DNA of 64,000 nucleotides from Strobilurus pachycystidiatus (Eukaryota; Basidiomycota; Agaricomycetes; Agaricales; Physalacriaceae): assembly GCA_019915135.1 (NCBI GenBank), contig JAHLMK010000010.1:558001-622000 (forward strand), read 5' to 3'. Made by a program: the position numbers and the translations under genes. The first letter of the stretch is position 1, and the number at the start of each line of letters is the position of its first letter. Of the stretch, positions 34,264-44,295 are shown in pieces. The notes under the pieces were generated by a model. The model was given only the letters and a program-made list of their open reading frames with translations. It did not search any database and had not been told where the DNA came from.

Positions 34264-36205
34264 TCACGCATTATTTTTGTCGCCATCTTCATCTTCTTCT
34301 GCATCCTCGTCTTCCTCACACTGATGATCGATGGTCAGCTCCTTCGCGTTCTCGAGCTCTGTTTTGATGATGTGCCACTCCTGCTTGATCGCGGTCCCGG
34401 CGTCTACTCGATCCTTGTCATGCTCGTTCGCGCTGTGTCCATCTGCGTGCTCTTCCTGCCTGATCTTGACCATCTCACTGGTTATCGCAGCCCAAACACC
34501 TGGTGTGAATATGAGTCCGGTCCGGCCAGTGGACTCGAAGGGATGTGACCACTCACGTTGACTCCTCTGGAGACTGGTGGCGAAGGATTTCACCTTCGCT
34601 ATAAGAGATTGTCAAACAAAGTTCAAGTTGTGTACCGTGAGAAAGAAGCGTACCATTGGCGTCGTCCAATTTCTTGTTTGCAATGTCGCGAGACCGGTGC
34701 ATTTCTTGCTCTAGGTAGCCAACGTCTTGCCGAAACTTCTCAGTCAATACTGAGGGGCATGAGACGGAAGTCAAATGTGTGCGAGGCCTAGGCCAAAGAG
34801 CTTGCCTTGAGACTTGCGGAGTTCCTTCTCCAATTGCCTCGTCTTCACTAAGTATGACCGGAATGGCTCATCAGAGGTGAGTCGTGAAGATAGTAAGGGA
34901 AAACTCACCATTGGCTGCCTCGAGTTTGGCTGCACTGTCACCTGGGTGTGGAAATTCAGTACAATATAGACTCTAGACTAAAGGTTCTCACCAAGGGCCT
35001 CTTGCGTGGCGCTCTCATGTTTCGCCTTGGTAGCGTCTAGCTCTAGCCTTAACGATTTTGAAAGTTCTAGTATAAGTAAGGTTAGTATGTTTAATGGAAA
35101 CGCATAGGATGGACAGGACCTTGCGCCTTTTCCAAGTCATTCGTCAAAACTCGAACCTGGTCCGTGGATTGCTGGAGGTCAGTACGCAGGGAATCAACAT
35201 CGCGTTGCAAGTCTGAGTTGTTGCCTAGGTTATAAGTTGGTCAATTGGCAGGAAGGAGACGGCGCACAACAACATACCGTTCAATACTTGCACTTGAGTG
35301 CGAAGGTCTTGAAGAGTTCCTGAGAATCAAACTTGAGTGTGGGACGATACAGCAAGGATGGAGCCAGTGGAACCTGCTAGCTCTTCAGACCTTCGGGCCT
35401 CAAGCGCGGCAAGCCGCCTCTTGAGTTGGGCCAAAGTTGTCACCGGGACTTCTGATGCATGACTGGCATGTGAGGCAGAGAAGACGGAGGGTTGGGGAGA
35501 GTTAGCGGGTGGAGGTGCATTGGAGCGAAGTGCGCGTTGAGAAGTGCGTGCGGCGGGCTTGGGGAGTCGAGGTCCAGTGGAAGGACGAGAGGAAGAAACG
35601 TGTGACATTCTGGGTGGAGCTGGCGCGACGCTGGACGTGGACACGCTTTGCCCGAGCCTTGGTCGCTTGGCAGGTGGAGCGTTGGTGTCTGTCCAGGTTT
35701 GCATTGAGTGGGTTGGGATGTCAGCAAAAAGTAAATACGCGTCTGCGCACCATTGTCCGAATCTTTGCCTTCCGACGAATCCTCTTCGAGGTCGCTCTGG
35801 TCCGGGCCTGCACGGCGCTTTTTGGACGAAGAGGTCCTGGTAGCGGGCTTTGGGAGATCCTGTGCAAAAAGGGCAAATTCTGCTGCTGTAATGGTCACTC
35901 CGGGGTGCTTCTTGCGAACAGCCGACAACAGCTCATCGTTGTCGAGCGAACATCGTGCAGGGCCATCGCGGCACTCAGGCGTATCGCACCGGGCTCGGGC
36001 TTTCATACCTTCGCAATCGAGTTGGTGCGCGGCACAGAAGTTGCAGGGGTCCTGTTGGGGCATAAGCAAGACGCGCTAGGAAAGAGGGAACACTGACACG
36101 CTCGGGATTCTCTAAGACCCACTTCTTACCACAGCGGAATTTGGCGTTGAGCGAGCGGGCAGTATCTTTCCAGTTTCGGGCGGTCGGCGTGCCTTTGGGG
36201 GGCAT
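34264..36205 (-). CDS. binuclear zinc-cluster-like, coiled-coil protein
   Basis: It starts at the ATG at 36205 (MPPKGTPTARNWKDTA...). An intron joins NPER to DPCNFCAAHQLDCEG. The cysteines follow C-x2-C-x6-C-x8-C-x4-C-x6-C (CNFC...DC...RC...EC...RC). This is one spacing away from the fungal Zn(II)2Cys6 DNA-binding cluster, where the fourth gap is normally two. A basic and Ser/Pro-rich linker (RTSSSKKRRAG; PPAKRPRLGQS) follows, then LAQLKRRLAALEARRSEE and a series of very short exons down to 34264 that read as a long coiled coil, ending EDEDGDKNNA. The exon chain between 34600 and 35330 was not fully resolved. It could be a DNA-binding protein of the element, analogous to subterminal-repeat binding factors. 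That role is inferred. Confidence 0.55.
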
Positions 36206-36718
36206 GGTGAGTGTGATGCGATGGTTGAGGGTAAAATTACACGCGGACGGTCTCGGGCTAACGACGCGGAGGTCGTCGTTCACAAGAGAGAGCGACGGCC
36301 ATCAAAAATGGCGTGAGCCAGCCGTGCCCGAAGTGTGCCCGATCGGAGATTTGACTAGATTTGATGGCTCTCTAATCTATTTCGAATCTACATAATACTC
36401 AAGGGTGACCTGGGCAGCTGCAGGGGTAGGATCTCATCCGATTTCAAATTGGCAATGCATCGGTACGGCAATTTGATTGCAAAACTACTGGTAGTGTACA
36501 CACATTCAAGACACTCGGGTGAGAAATGATCTAAACGTGCGCCACTTGGAGGACAAATGGTCGCCTGGAGAGTCTGGGAGATTAAACGAAATGAGGCGGG
36601 AGGCGCTGGCGCTAGGAAAATGACGACAGGTGGGCGGGCAGTGGTAGTCCTCCCTTGGCCGGGCGGTTGAGATATGCGAGCGCGTTTGCAGCACGGCGCT
36701 GACGTGAAGGTCTGATGC
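36206..36718. other. non-coding flank at right edge of the KDZ/TET block
   Basis: This is upstream sequence of the minus-strand gene. A minus-strand open frame (36388-36993) runs into the inverted repeat of the neighbouring transposon and shows no domain, so I see no gene here. Confidence 0.4.
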
Positions 36719-36887
36719 CGCTGGCGGTTTTGATTGGATGTGCTCGCTACCCGGGCGGACCCGCTGGCAGATCGAAGCTCAGACGCTGGCAGGCGATGCC
36801 AGATACGCCGGCAGGCCCGGCAAAAACGCTGGCGGAATTGGGACGTCTGCTCGGCCCATGTGGGCGGCCCATCAGTTCTACTGGCGG
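36719..36887. repeat. cluster of GCTGGCGG motifs at right edge of the KDZ/TET block
   Basis: CGCTGGCGG (36719), CGCTGGCAG (36762), CGCTGGCA (36784), CGCTGGCGG (36827) and TACTGGCGG (36879) occur in 170 bp, interspersed with GCCGGC and GCCAG. The cluster stops just before the inverted repeat at 36901 and has no counterpart outside the other end of that element, so it seems to belong to the left-hand block. It has the look of subterminal transposase-binding repeats. Confidence 0.5.
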
Positions 36888-36900
36888 AACAATCTCGAAA

Positions 36901-37061
36901 CACTTGAGCCGGATTTGGCGGATGCACCCAAATCATCCTCGGCACTTTCGTTCGGTATCCGCTATAGCTCGTAAAAAATGTCAAAAAGTTCACTAAATGA
37001 AAGTTGCTTATTTTTGAATTCTGAGCAACTTTTGTTAAAGGAAAAAAAAAGTCTTTTTTGA
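36901..37061 (+). repeat. left terminal inverted repeat of the helicase/DUF6589 element
   Basis: It pairs with 43463-43624 in reverse complement. It includes the shared inner block GAATTCTGAGCAACTTTTGT and an A-rich inner end. Confidence 0.9.
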
Positions 37062-37246
37062 GAAAAATCGTGTTCAGGCGGACTTCGAGCTGGCCAAGAG
37101 ACCTGCCTGTCCAAATCGGGAAGACGTTCCCCGCACTCGATCCACCACGAACGCGTACCCCGCCACATCCGCTGGCACTTTTTCTCGGTCTTTCAAGAGC
37201 AAGGGAGTGAAATGTCTCGAGTCTGGTATGTTAGTCTGGTCCTTAC

Positions 37247-39745
37247 TTATCTACTGTTCAAATTATATTGTACTTTTAGGCGCTCTCTGAGCTCACTTTC
37301 CCGCACAGCTGCCTCTTGCTCGAAGACAGCTTTATCGCGGGCCTGGATCTCTTCGGCGGTGAACTTGGCGCCGCGACGCTTTTTGGATTTTCCGGTAGAC
37401 GGGGCAGGAGGTAGAGCAGAAATGCGGGTTGAAGAGGAGGCAATGGGTTGGATTGCAATGGCAGAGGAAGGTGCGTCGACTCGAAGGCGTTTAGACTGTG
37501 TTGCAGGTCTGACTTGACCTGACAGCTCGCCACTGGCATTTGGAAGACTGGGCTGTGCAAGAGCGGCGGATGTGCTAGTCAATCGCGTTCGATACCCGTC
37601 GCCGACGAATAAGGCAGCCAAGTCTGCACCGGAGCTTGGCTCTACGGTTTCCTCGTACTCGGTATCGCGTGCCCTTTTACTACCACGAGGCTTAGGTGGC
37701 AGGCGTATCATCTCGGGAATCTCCATGGCATGCAACAGCTCAGTCAACTCCCTTCCATACCTCTCTATCCACATCCAGGTCTTGCCCACATACTCTTTCA
37801 AGTCATCCACGGATTGTATGGGGCCAATCGACGCAATGGTGTCGACTGTGTCCTCGCTCATGACAACGGCTGCCGATATCAGAGGTGAGGGATAGTCGCG
37901 CTGTTTGATTTTCGTCCGCCAATTGACAAGTGCACCGCGGACAGCTGAATCAACGATGCCGGTCTTGGGCTTCTTTTCGCGTGCAGGTTTTTTGAGTAGA
38001 CCAGGCCGTGTCTTGTTGAGTAACTCTGGGTTGCATATATCGCAGCAGGGAGCCGTAGGATCTGGAATGAGGTAAGTCTCGACCTGGCAAGTCTGCGATG
38101 TACTTACGAGCATTCTTGTTCCCATAGATTGCTGTCAATACAGCCCGACGACAGGTACCCGCTTGCACCAAGACATAAATTCCTTCGTCTACTGCCTCTT
38201 GATCCAGATCTGCCGTCGGATGGAGATGAACATTGTCGTGAGATGGATCCGAACCACCACGTTCAACTCCGTGATTTTTTGCGTACGCCTTGGCGAGAGC
38301 CGCGCGAGCCTTCTTCTCTGCTTCAGTTTCGGCCTTCTTGGCCTTCTTACCTTTTTTACTCTTCAATTCCTTTGTTCTCTCGCGCCCTTCTTCGCTCTGA
38401 TCAACACCATAGGCACTAGGCTCTACAAGAAGAACCGCAAGGCCTGTTCGATTAGCACCCCGCGCAGCCCGTCCTGCACGTTGAACAAAAGAGGACACCG
38501 ACACGGGAAGCTTCCATTGAACAACGACGTCAATGTCAGGTATGTTGCATCCCTAACGAAGCATTGTATCAGTCTCATCAATGGCTGTTAGTTTTGTTCG
38601 CTTACCATGCCAGCTGCATCGGTGCAGACAAGTACGCGAATTCGACCGGCCTTGAACTCATCCATGAGAGTTTTTCGGCAGCTCTTGGACAATAGTGCGT
38701 TGTACGGCCGAATGATACCGAGGGATTGAAGTTTGGGTGGAAGGAGACTCGTTAGGTGGTTGATGATCTCGATGCCGGTCTGGATACTATCGGCGTAGAT
38801 GAAGGTTTTCAATATTTCTTTGATCCCTTGTGCCTTTTTGTTAATGACGAAATCCAGGTCGACGTAGGTGTTCATGGCGTGTTGAATAGCACGAACTACC
38901 AATGAAACGTTTGGACGATCATTTCCGATGTCAACTGTCAGATAATCGCTTCCGAATTGGAGCTTGCTGAGGACATCTGCCCGCAGCTTCGCAGGTAAAG
39001 TAGCAGACATTGCAACCCAGGGCGTTCCCTTTGGTAGGAAAGCACGAAGAATTCCGATGCGCCCGTATGCCTTTCGGAACTGGGCCCCCCAGTGAGAGAC
39101 AACATGTGCCTCGTCAACAACGACCGATAGCACACGCTGACTGAATTCTGGGGCCTTCAGAACATTTGTAATGAAGCGTTGGGACAGGGCCATCTCCGGG
39201 GATAACAAGACAACTTGATGGTCCCCGCGAACAATTGCCTGGTAAGTCTGTCACCGCGATGATCCTGGAGATATCATTGAAACACTCACTCTTAGTCTTT
39301 GCGGAGAACATCCACCGTTGGCGCTATTGATGGCCGTGGCATTCAGCCTGAACTCCTCTCGAAAAGTTTGTACCTGTAGTACAGGTAAGTGCCGGTTCTC
39401 TTTCAATGAACAATCACTAACTTGTTCTTCGTGAAGAGCAATGAGAGGGGATATGACCAGCGTCACCTTACCCTCGCTTCTGGGGTGAGCGTGCGGTCCC
39501 GCTACAATTGTAGTCTTCCCCTGTCCAGTCCCTGCATGAACCAGAATATCTTTGAGCTGGAGTTGCGCCTTGATAGCCTTCATCTGGAATGGCCGTGATT
39601 GTCGCTCTTTATCCCACTGGAACCGCGCCTGCATCAAGTCCTCCAGTCCGCTGAGCTGTTCATCAGAGAATGGATGTCGTCCCGGAGGACGAGCACCGTG
39701 GCAACGCGCAACCTTGCTCTTCTTGTGGCGTGGTAGTGGTGGCAT
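37247..39745 (-). CDS. RecQ-like DEAH superfamily 2 helicase
   Basis: It starts at the ATG at 39745 (MPPLPRHKKSKVARCHGARP). Several short introns are present. Helicase motifs are complete: motif I HAGTGQGKTT, Ia VISPLIALHEEQ, motif II DEAH (VVVDEAHVVSHWG), motif III SATLPA, motif IV region FIYADSIQTG, motif V VLVCTDAAGMG, motif VI FVQRAGRAARG. A RecQ C-terminal zinc-like region follows (CRRAVLTAIYGNKNA, then CCDICNPEL), and a ~250-residue tail ends ERLKVQYNLNSR at 37247. It would be a 3'-5' ATP-dependent DNA unwinding enzyme. There is no Rep/HUH or endonuclease domain. Its partner is the divergent DUF6589 gene; it is likely to act in excision or repair of the element, which is inference. Confidence 0.85.
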
Positions 39746-39831
39746 TAGTAAGAGTTTTTTGATCGCCTCTTAATTAGCGTGTCTAACCCCTATGCCAGAG
39801 CTTGTCTTGCTTCTTCCTCAATCTCGCCAAC
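39746..39831. promoter_or_regulatory. compact bidirectional promoter of the transposon
   Basis: Only 86 bp separate the two divergent start codons (39745 minus, 39832 plus). This implies a shared promoter that co-expresses helicase and DUF6589 protein. No clear TATA box was identified. Confidence 0.55.
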
Positions 39832-42800
39832 ATGGACAGGCCAGAAGCAAGTACTACTGGGCCACCTGTTTCGTTGCTCGCTGAACACCTCAACGAGTCA
39901 TCCTCTCCAGAGATCCCACTCGCCACTCTTTGGCGAGCAAAGACTGCAACAAAGCGTCCTCAGACCCCAGAGTCACCCACACCAGGCGCTTCAAATGTAC
40001 AGCTGGACCAATCCTCATCATCTCCGGAAATTCCGCTGGCTACCCACTGGCGCGACAGACAGACAAAGCGACGGTCTCGGAGCCCCGAATCTCCCACTCC
40101 CGTTGCCAGGCCTTTGCATCCAACTCTCCCATCCTCATCCGCGCCAACATCCCGTTCAAGTTCACCTGCTGCCAATCCGCACCCGGATCCTCCCCTTGAC
40201 AGTGAATCTCGTGCATTCCTGGCACTACAGTCGTCTCCATGGGTTGGAGAGAAGCGCAAGGTAAAGATGAAGGAACAGGCAACCACCAATAGATTAGAGT
40301 CCCTTCGGGTCAACTGTCTCAACGAGGAGGTCTCAACGGAGCAAAGGCGGTTGGCCCTGTACACTCAAATCCTTCGAGACCTCAAGAAGGAGGGCGCGGA
40401 CCTTGGTGATCTCTTACTCCATGTCCTCGACCCCGAACAAAAGCAAGGGGAGACACGATTTGCGCTATTCCGACGACCTGACTTCATGAAGCGCCTCCTA
40501 GACCATCTGGCTCAAGGAAACATTACGATGAAGTCTCAGTTGAAGACATGGACGACGTCGTATACCGGTAACGCTGTCCTGCTCGAGGCACGCGATATAA
40601 CCAACTCAAAAGCACTGCAAACAACTACGACCCCCATCGACGCAGATTTCGTCAACTCCTTCAATATGAAGGACAAATACGACTATCTGATGCGCTCTGC
40701 GCCAACTTTCATGGCCATAACTCAAAGCTTCACTGGTGCTCGTACACTGAGTCCGGCCCGCGGCTTCAAAAAGCTTATGGTATGTGTTTGATGTACACGT
40801 CTCTTACAATTCATTGAATGTTGACATCTTACAGGTCTTGACATCGAATGCGCTGGGCCTTTTACGCGAATACAGTCGAAGCAACAACATAATGCAGAAA
40901 GTCAATACCCTGTATCTTTATGCAACGGGCGCTCAGCGTCAAGTCATCTCTGTTCTTTCCTCTCTCGGAATCACCGAAAGTTACACCCAGCTCACTCGCA
41001 AGCTTGTCACTATGACACATTGTCCGCGTCGTTCACCACTCTCTCGTCTGTCGGATGCTCCAACACCGCCACCAACGCCAACGAAAGAAGGCACAACATT
41101 GCCCAACCATGTCCCAGATCTCGATGCTGTATCGGCAAAGCTCGAGTCCCTCCAATATAAGCTCCAGGGCACTCTGTCAGAGCTATCAGACTCAGCTCGT
41201 CAGACGTACCGCTCTGTCGCACAGACAGGACTCTTTGGTGGAGTTTACGACAACATTAACTGGATCAGCAAGTCAGCTGAACAGATCTTGGGACGATCAA
41301 GTAGGTCTCGTATCTGAATCAGATCAGAATCTAGGACTAACGGTTGAGATAGCTGCTCAAGAGAACGGAACATGCGCGACAATTTGGAAGCTCTGGTGCG
41401 CACGACTAGCGGACATGAAGGTGGCTGATCTCAAGGCCAGCTTCGATGCCGCTCCGCCACTGTCTCTCATGGATATTCTTCACACACCCGAGGAGGCTGC
41501 CTTCATGGATCGTTGTCTCCTTTACTGTATCCTTCGCATCATCATTGAATATGGTGGACCCGCCTTTGCAGTGTATCGGTCTCGCTTGGAAGAAACTCGG
41601 CCGGTCACCGAAGACCAGATCCAGGTGCACCGTACTGAGCTGTATCCCTTAACCGGTTGGCCAATCGACGAATCCACAATTGCCGGAAACGCCGAAGTTG
41701 TTGAAGCCATATCCGAGGAGCTTCAGCTGTCGGAGACCGAACACGTCAACGACATAGTTCGCTTGCTTGGCGGGGACCAGCTGTCTATCGCACGCTTACG
41801 CGCCCTCCTCAATATACGAGCTGGACATGAGACGGGCTTTCAGAGCTTTGATTGGGGTGTCTTCATAACAAGACTCTTCCATGGGAAGGCTGCTGATGCA
41901 CTCGGCCTCCTGTTGACACACCTGGGCTTTCCAAGTCGTGGAACACGAAATCCCGGTTCACTTCACTTCCACAATACCATCCTCAACCGAACGCCCATTG
42001 TCGAGACTTCGCTTCCGCCATTCCGAACCTGCCGTGACCTAGCATTTGTTTCCCTCTATGCCCGCGTTTTGCACTGCCTCCAGCTTGTCTGTGAGCGCAA
42101 TACACTCGAGGAATGCGCCGAGGCGATCGATGGGTGGGATGATCTTGTTCTCTGTGCCGGTCTTGTCTATGACCGGTATGCAGATGCCTCTATGGTTGCA
42201 GATCTTCGCGCACAACGCCGCCAGCATGGAGAAGAATCCCCGGGTCCAGTCCCCGGTGATATGATCTTCGAAAATGCTGTCCTTTTCATGCGCAATAGCC
42301 TTCTTTCACGCGAATTCAGTGACGCAATCAAGGCTGGTGATTCGGGACGTATCGTACTTGTTCTGAAGCTGTTTGCCCTTGGATTTCGAGGTAACGGGCA
42401 TACAAAGTATGCACATGAGATGCTACATCTCATTCACAACTTGACCCATGTTTGGCCACCGGCAATTGCGTATGTATTGTTACTTGTCCGCAAATATCTA
42501 CTCATTGACTCTCTTAGGAAAATCGTTCTGAACAACTGGCTGGCGAATCCTACTGGTCATCCGATGTCATTTGTCGAGATTGACCTCGTTCAAGAGCATA
42601 TGAACTTCTGGATCAAGGTGTGTGATATACTGTCTTGACTTGAAGATATCTCATGGCTGACATCTATGTAAAGACTTTCTATCAAGCCCATGGAAGTAAC
42701 GCCTCCTGGGAATGGATACAAATGATTTCACCTTGTGTCTCCGTTCTTCGGGATCTTTCACGGATGATGCGTAATATATTGGGCTCCGATATAGGGACAC

Positions 42801-43450
42801 GACACCACCCGCCAAACCTCACATATGACATTGCGGCTCTCATGGCTAGTCTCGACAAACACGGCGTGTATACTCTCCAGAAGGGTCGAATGCTAATCGA
42901 GGTCGATGGTCTCCCGACTGTCGATGTTATTGAGACTGGACTCGCTTCTCTGATGGATCCACTAGCCGAATACAATGCAGCCTTTGCCGCACTACAGGCT
43001 CGTCGACGACTCCCTCCAGTAGTCCCTTATGAGGCCCCAACAAGTGTCCCGAGCACTGATATTCCCGTAACACCCAGTACCCCGACATCCGACAGCTTGA
43101 ACCCTCTATCCGCGCTTACTATGGAACTCACAGCGGTGGATGATGGTTACAAGTCCAGGACGGACAGCAGGCTCGAAGAAGAAGAGCTTGATGAGCAATT
43201 GGCTTTGTGGGCTGAGTTAGATGACTTCGCAACCCGCTTCTTGGATGCTGACAATGGCGATGATGAACTCACCCTGACACGGGATAGGGCAGAGGATGTC
43301 GCCCTCGATATGGATATTGATGATTCGCGGTTTCTGTTCAATGATGACACGGTACAGGAAGAGGAGGATTTGGCGGACGCGGCGACACAATTTGATGAGG
43401 GCGAGTTTGATCGAGTACTTACAAGTTTCACGTCGAGCTCGATAGATTAA
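39832..43450 (+). CDS. DUF6589 protein, putative transposase
   Basis: It starts MDRPEASTTGPPVSL, with a Ser/Pro-rich leader that contains a duplicated SSPEIPLAT-HWR unit (about 39900 and 40020). Introns lie at 40780-40834, about 41302-41350, 42471-42519 and 42619-42679. After splicing the conserved core reads VYDNINWISKSAEQILGR, QENGTCATIWKLW, PPLSLMDILHTPEE, IVRLLGGDQLSIARLRALLN, NPGSLHFHNTI, RTCRDLAFVSLYARVLHC, NWLANPTGHPMSFVEIDL and VQEHMNFWIKTFYQAHG, which is DUF6589. Candidate acidic catalytic residues are the D of YDNINW, the D of GGDQLS and the E of QEHMNFW; this is inference. An acidic tail ends LTSFTSSSID. Length is about 1,100 residues. The intact frame and close pairing with inverted repeats suggest recent activity. 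Confidence 0.8.
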
Positions 43451-43462
43451 GTCATGTTTGTT

Positions 43463-43624
43463 CCCAAAAAAAGGCCTTTTTTTCATTTAACAAAAGTTGC
43501 TCAGAATTCAAAAATAAGCAACTTTCATTTAGTGAACTTTTTGACATTTTTTACGAGCTATAGAGGATACCGAACGAAAGTGCCGAGGATGATTTGGGTG
43601 CATCCGCCAAATCCGGCTCAAGTG
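43463..43624 (-). repeat. right terminal inverted repeat of the helicase/DUF6589 element
   Basis: Reverse-complement partner of 36901-37061. The plus-strand gene ends 12 bp before it. Confidence 0.9.
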
Positions 43625-43844
43625 GGACCAGCCGCTTCGCAAACGTGAAAAGCGCAGCCACGTGGAAGAAGCGGATGGTCACGAGCCTATTGAATTTGCT
43701 GCAAGGCGAGGCAAAGGATGTGGCGCATTAAACTATGTTACTATGGTGGCTACTGTACTTCTCCAGTAAGATTTGTTTTTGCCGTATCCCAAAGACCGCC
43801 AATAATGGAAGCCCCAGATAGACATGAGCAAAAGAAAGAACGAG

Positions 43845-44033
43845 TTCCCCCGACGACACAAGCCGATACTGCAGTAGCAAGGTCATCGCGTCCCCGTGTT
43901 GCAAGCAGAGCACGAAGAACGAGGGCGGCAAAAATTAGATAACCAGATACGGGAGGCGGTGCCTCCGTAATAGTGGTTAAACTATTAAGAACAGATACTA
44001 CACTTGATCTAAGCCAAAAGGCCAGAGTGGTAA
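43845..44033 (-). ncRNA. U2: U2 spliceosomal snRNA
   Basis: Read on the minus strand, the RNA contains the U2 signature GGCCTTTTGGCTTAGATCAA followed by GTGTAGTATCTGTTC, which includes the branch-point recognition sequence. Stem-loop IIa (AATAGTTTAACCACTATT), the GGAGGCACCGCCTCC hairpin, the Sm site AATTTTTG near 43930, and a stem-loop IV with CTACTGCAGTATCGG follow in order. Length is close to the usual ~190 nt. A CCATAAAG element about 25-30 bp upstream of the inferred 5' end could be the TATA-like box of an RNA polymerase II promoter. The ends are estimates. It base-pairs with intron branch sites in the spliceosome; all the key segments look intact. Confidence 0.9.
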
Positions 44034-44295
44034 GGAATCCAATCCTTCGAAGGCGGGCTTTATGGAATCTGGGCGCGCACGGACCAGATGCGGCCCTGCA
44101 CAATGCACGGACCGCCTTTCGGTCCGCATTTCCAACTTGAACCCAATCGGTCACCATCGCGTCCTCCTGCTTATAGAGACAATCATAGCTGTACTAGACC
44201 TCTCTATTGTCATCTCCAGACGCGACTCTTGACGCGTTACTTGGACTCGATTGTCTATCCGGAAGATCATTGATCATCACATTGAGGCTATGTGA

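Larger units (their letters stand above)
36901..43624. mobile_element. 6.7-kb TIR transposon encoding RecQ-like helicase and DUF6589 protein
   Basis: The outer 160 bp of both ends are inverted copies. The left starts CACTTGAGCCGGATTTGG and the right ends CCAAATCCGGCTCAAGTG; they are almost identical for ~140 bp (one visible mismatch, GGATAC context) and weaker over the inner A/T-rich 20 bp. Two genes diverge from the centre with 86 bp between them, and the plus-strand stop lies 12 bp from the right repeat. DUF6589-plus-helicase pairs are common in Agaricomycete genomes. The architecture resembles helicase-bearing Academ-like elements, but that assignment is inference. No target-site duplication could be seen. 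Confidence 0.85.

Noticed and set aside
16447..36901. Terminal inverted repeats of the KDZ/TET block
   Set aside because: Only short motif similarity was found between the two margins, and no repeat long enough to define the ends.
36388..36993. 201-codon minus-strand open frame
   Set aside because: It runs into the inverted repeat of the helicase/DUF6589 transposon, has no domain, and lies in motif-rich non-coding DNA.
36901..43624. Helitron identity, suggested by the helicase
   Set aside because: There is no Rep/HUH domain, no CTRR hairpin end, and long terminal inverted repeats are present.
36890..43640. Target-site duplication of the 6.7-kb element
   Set aside because: The flanks (ctcgaaa left, ggaccag right) do not match at any shift tested.
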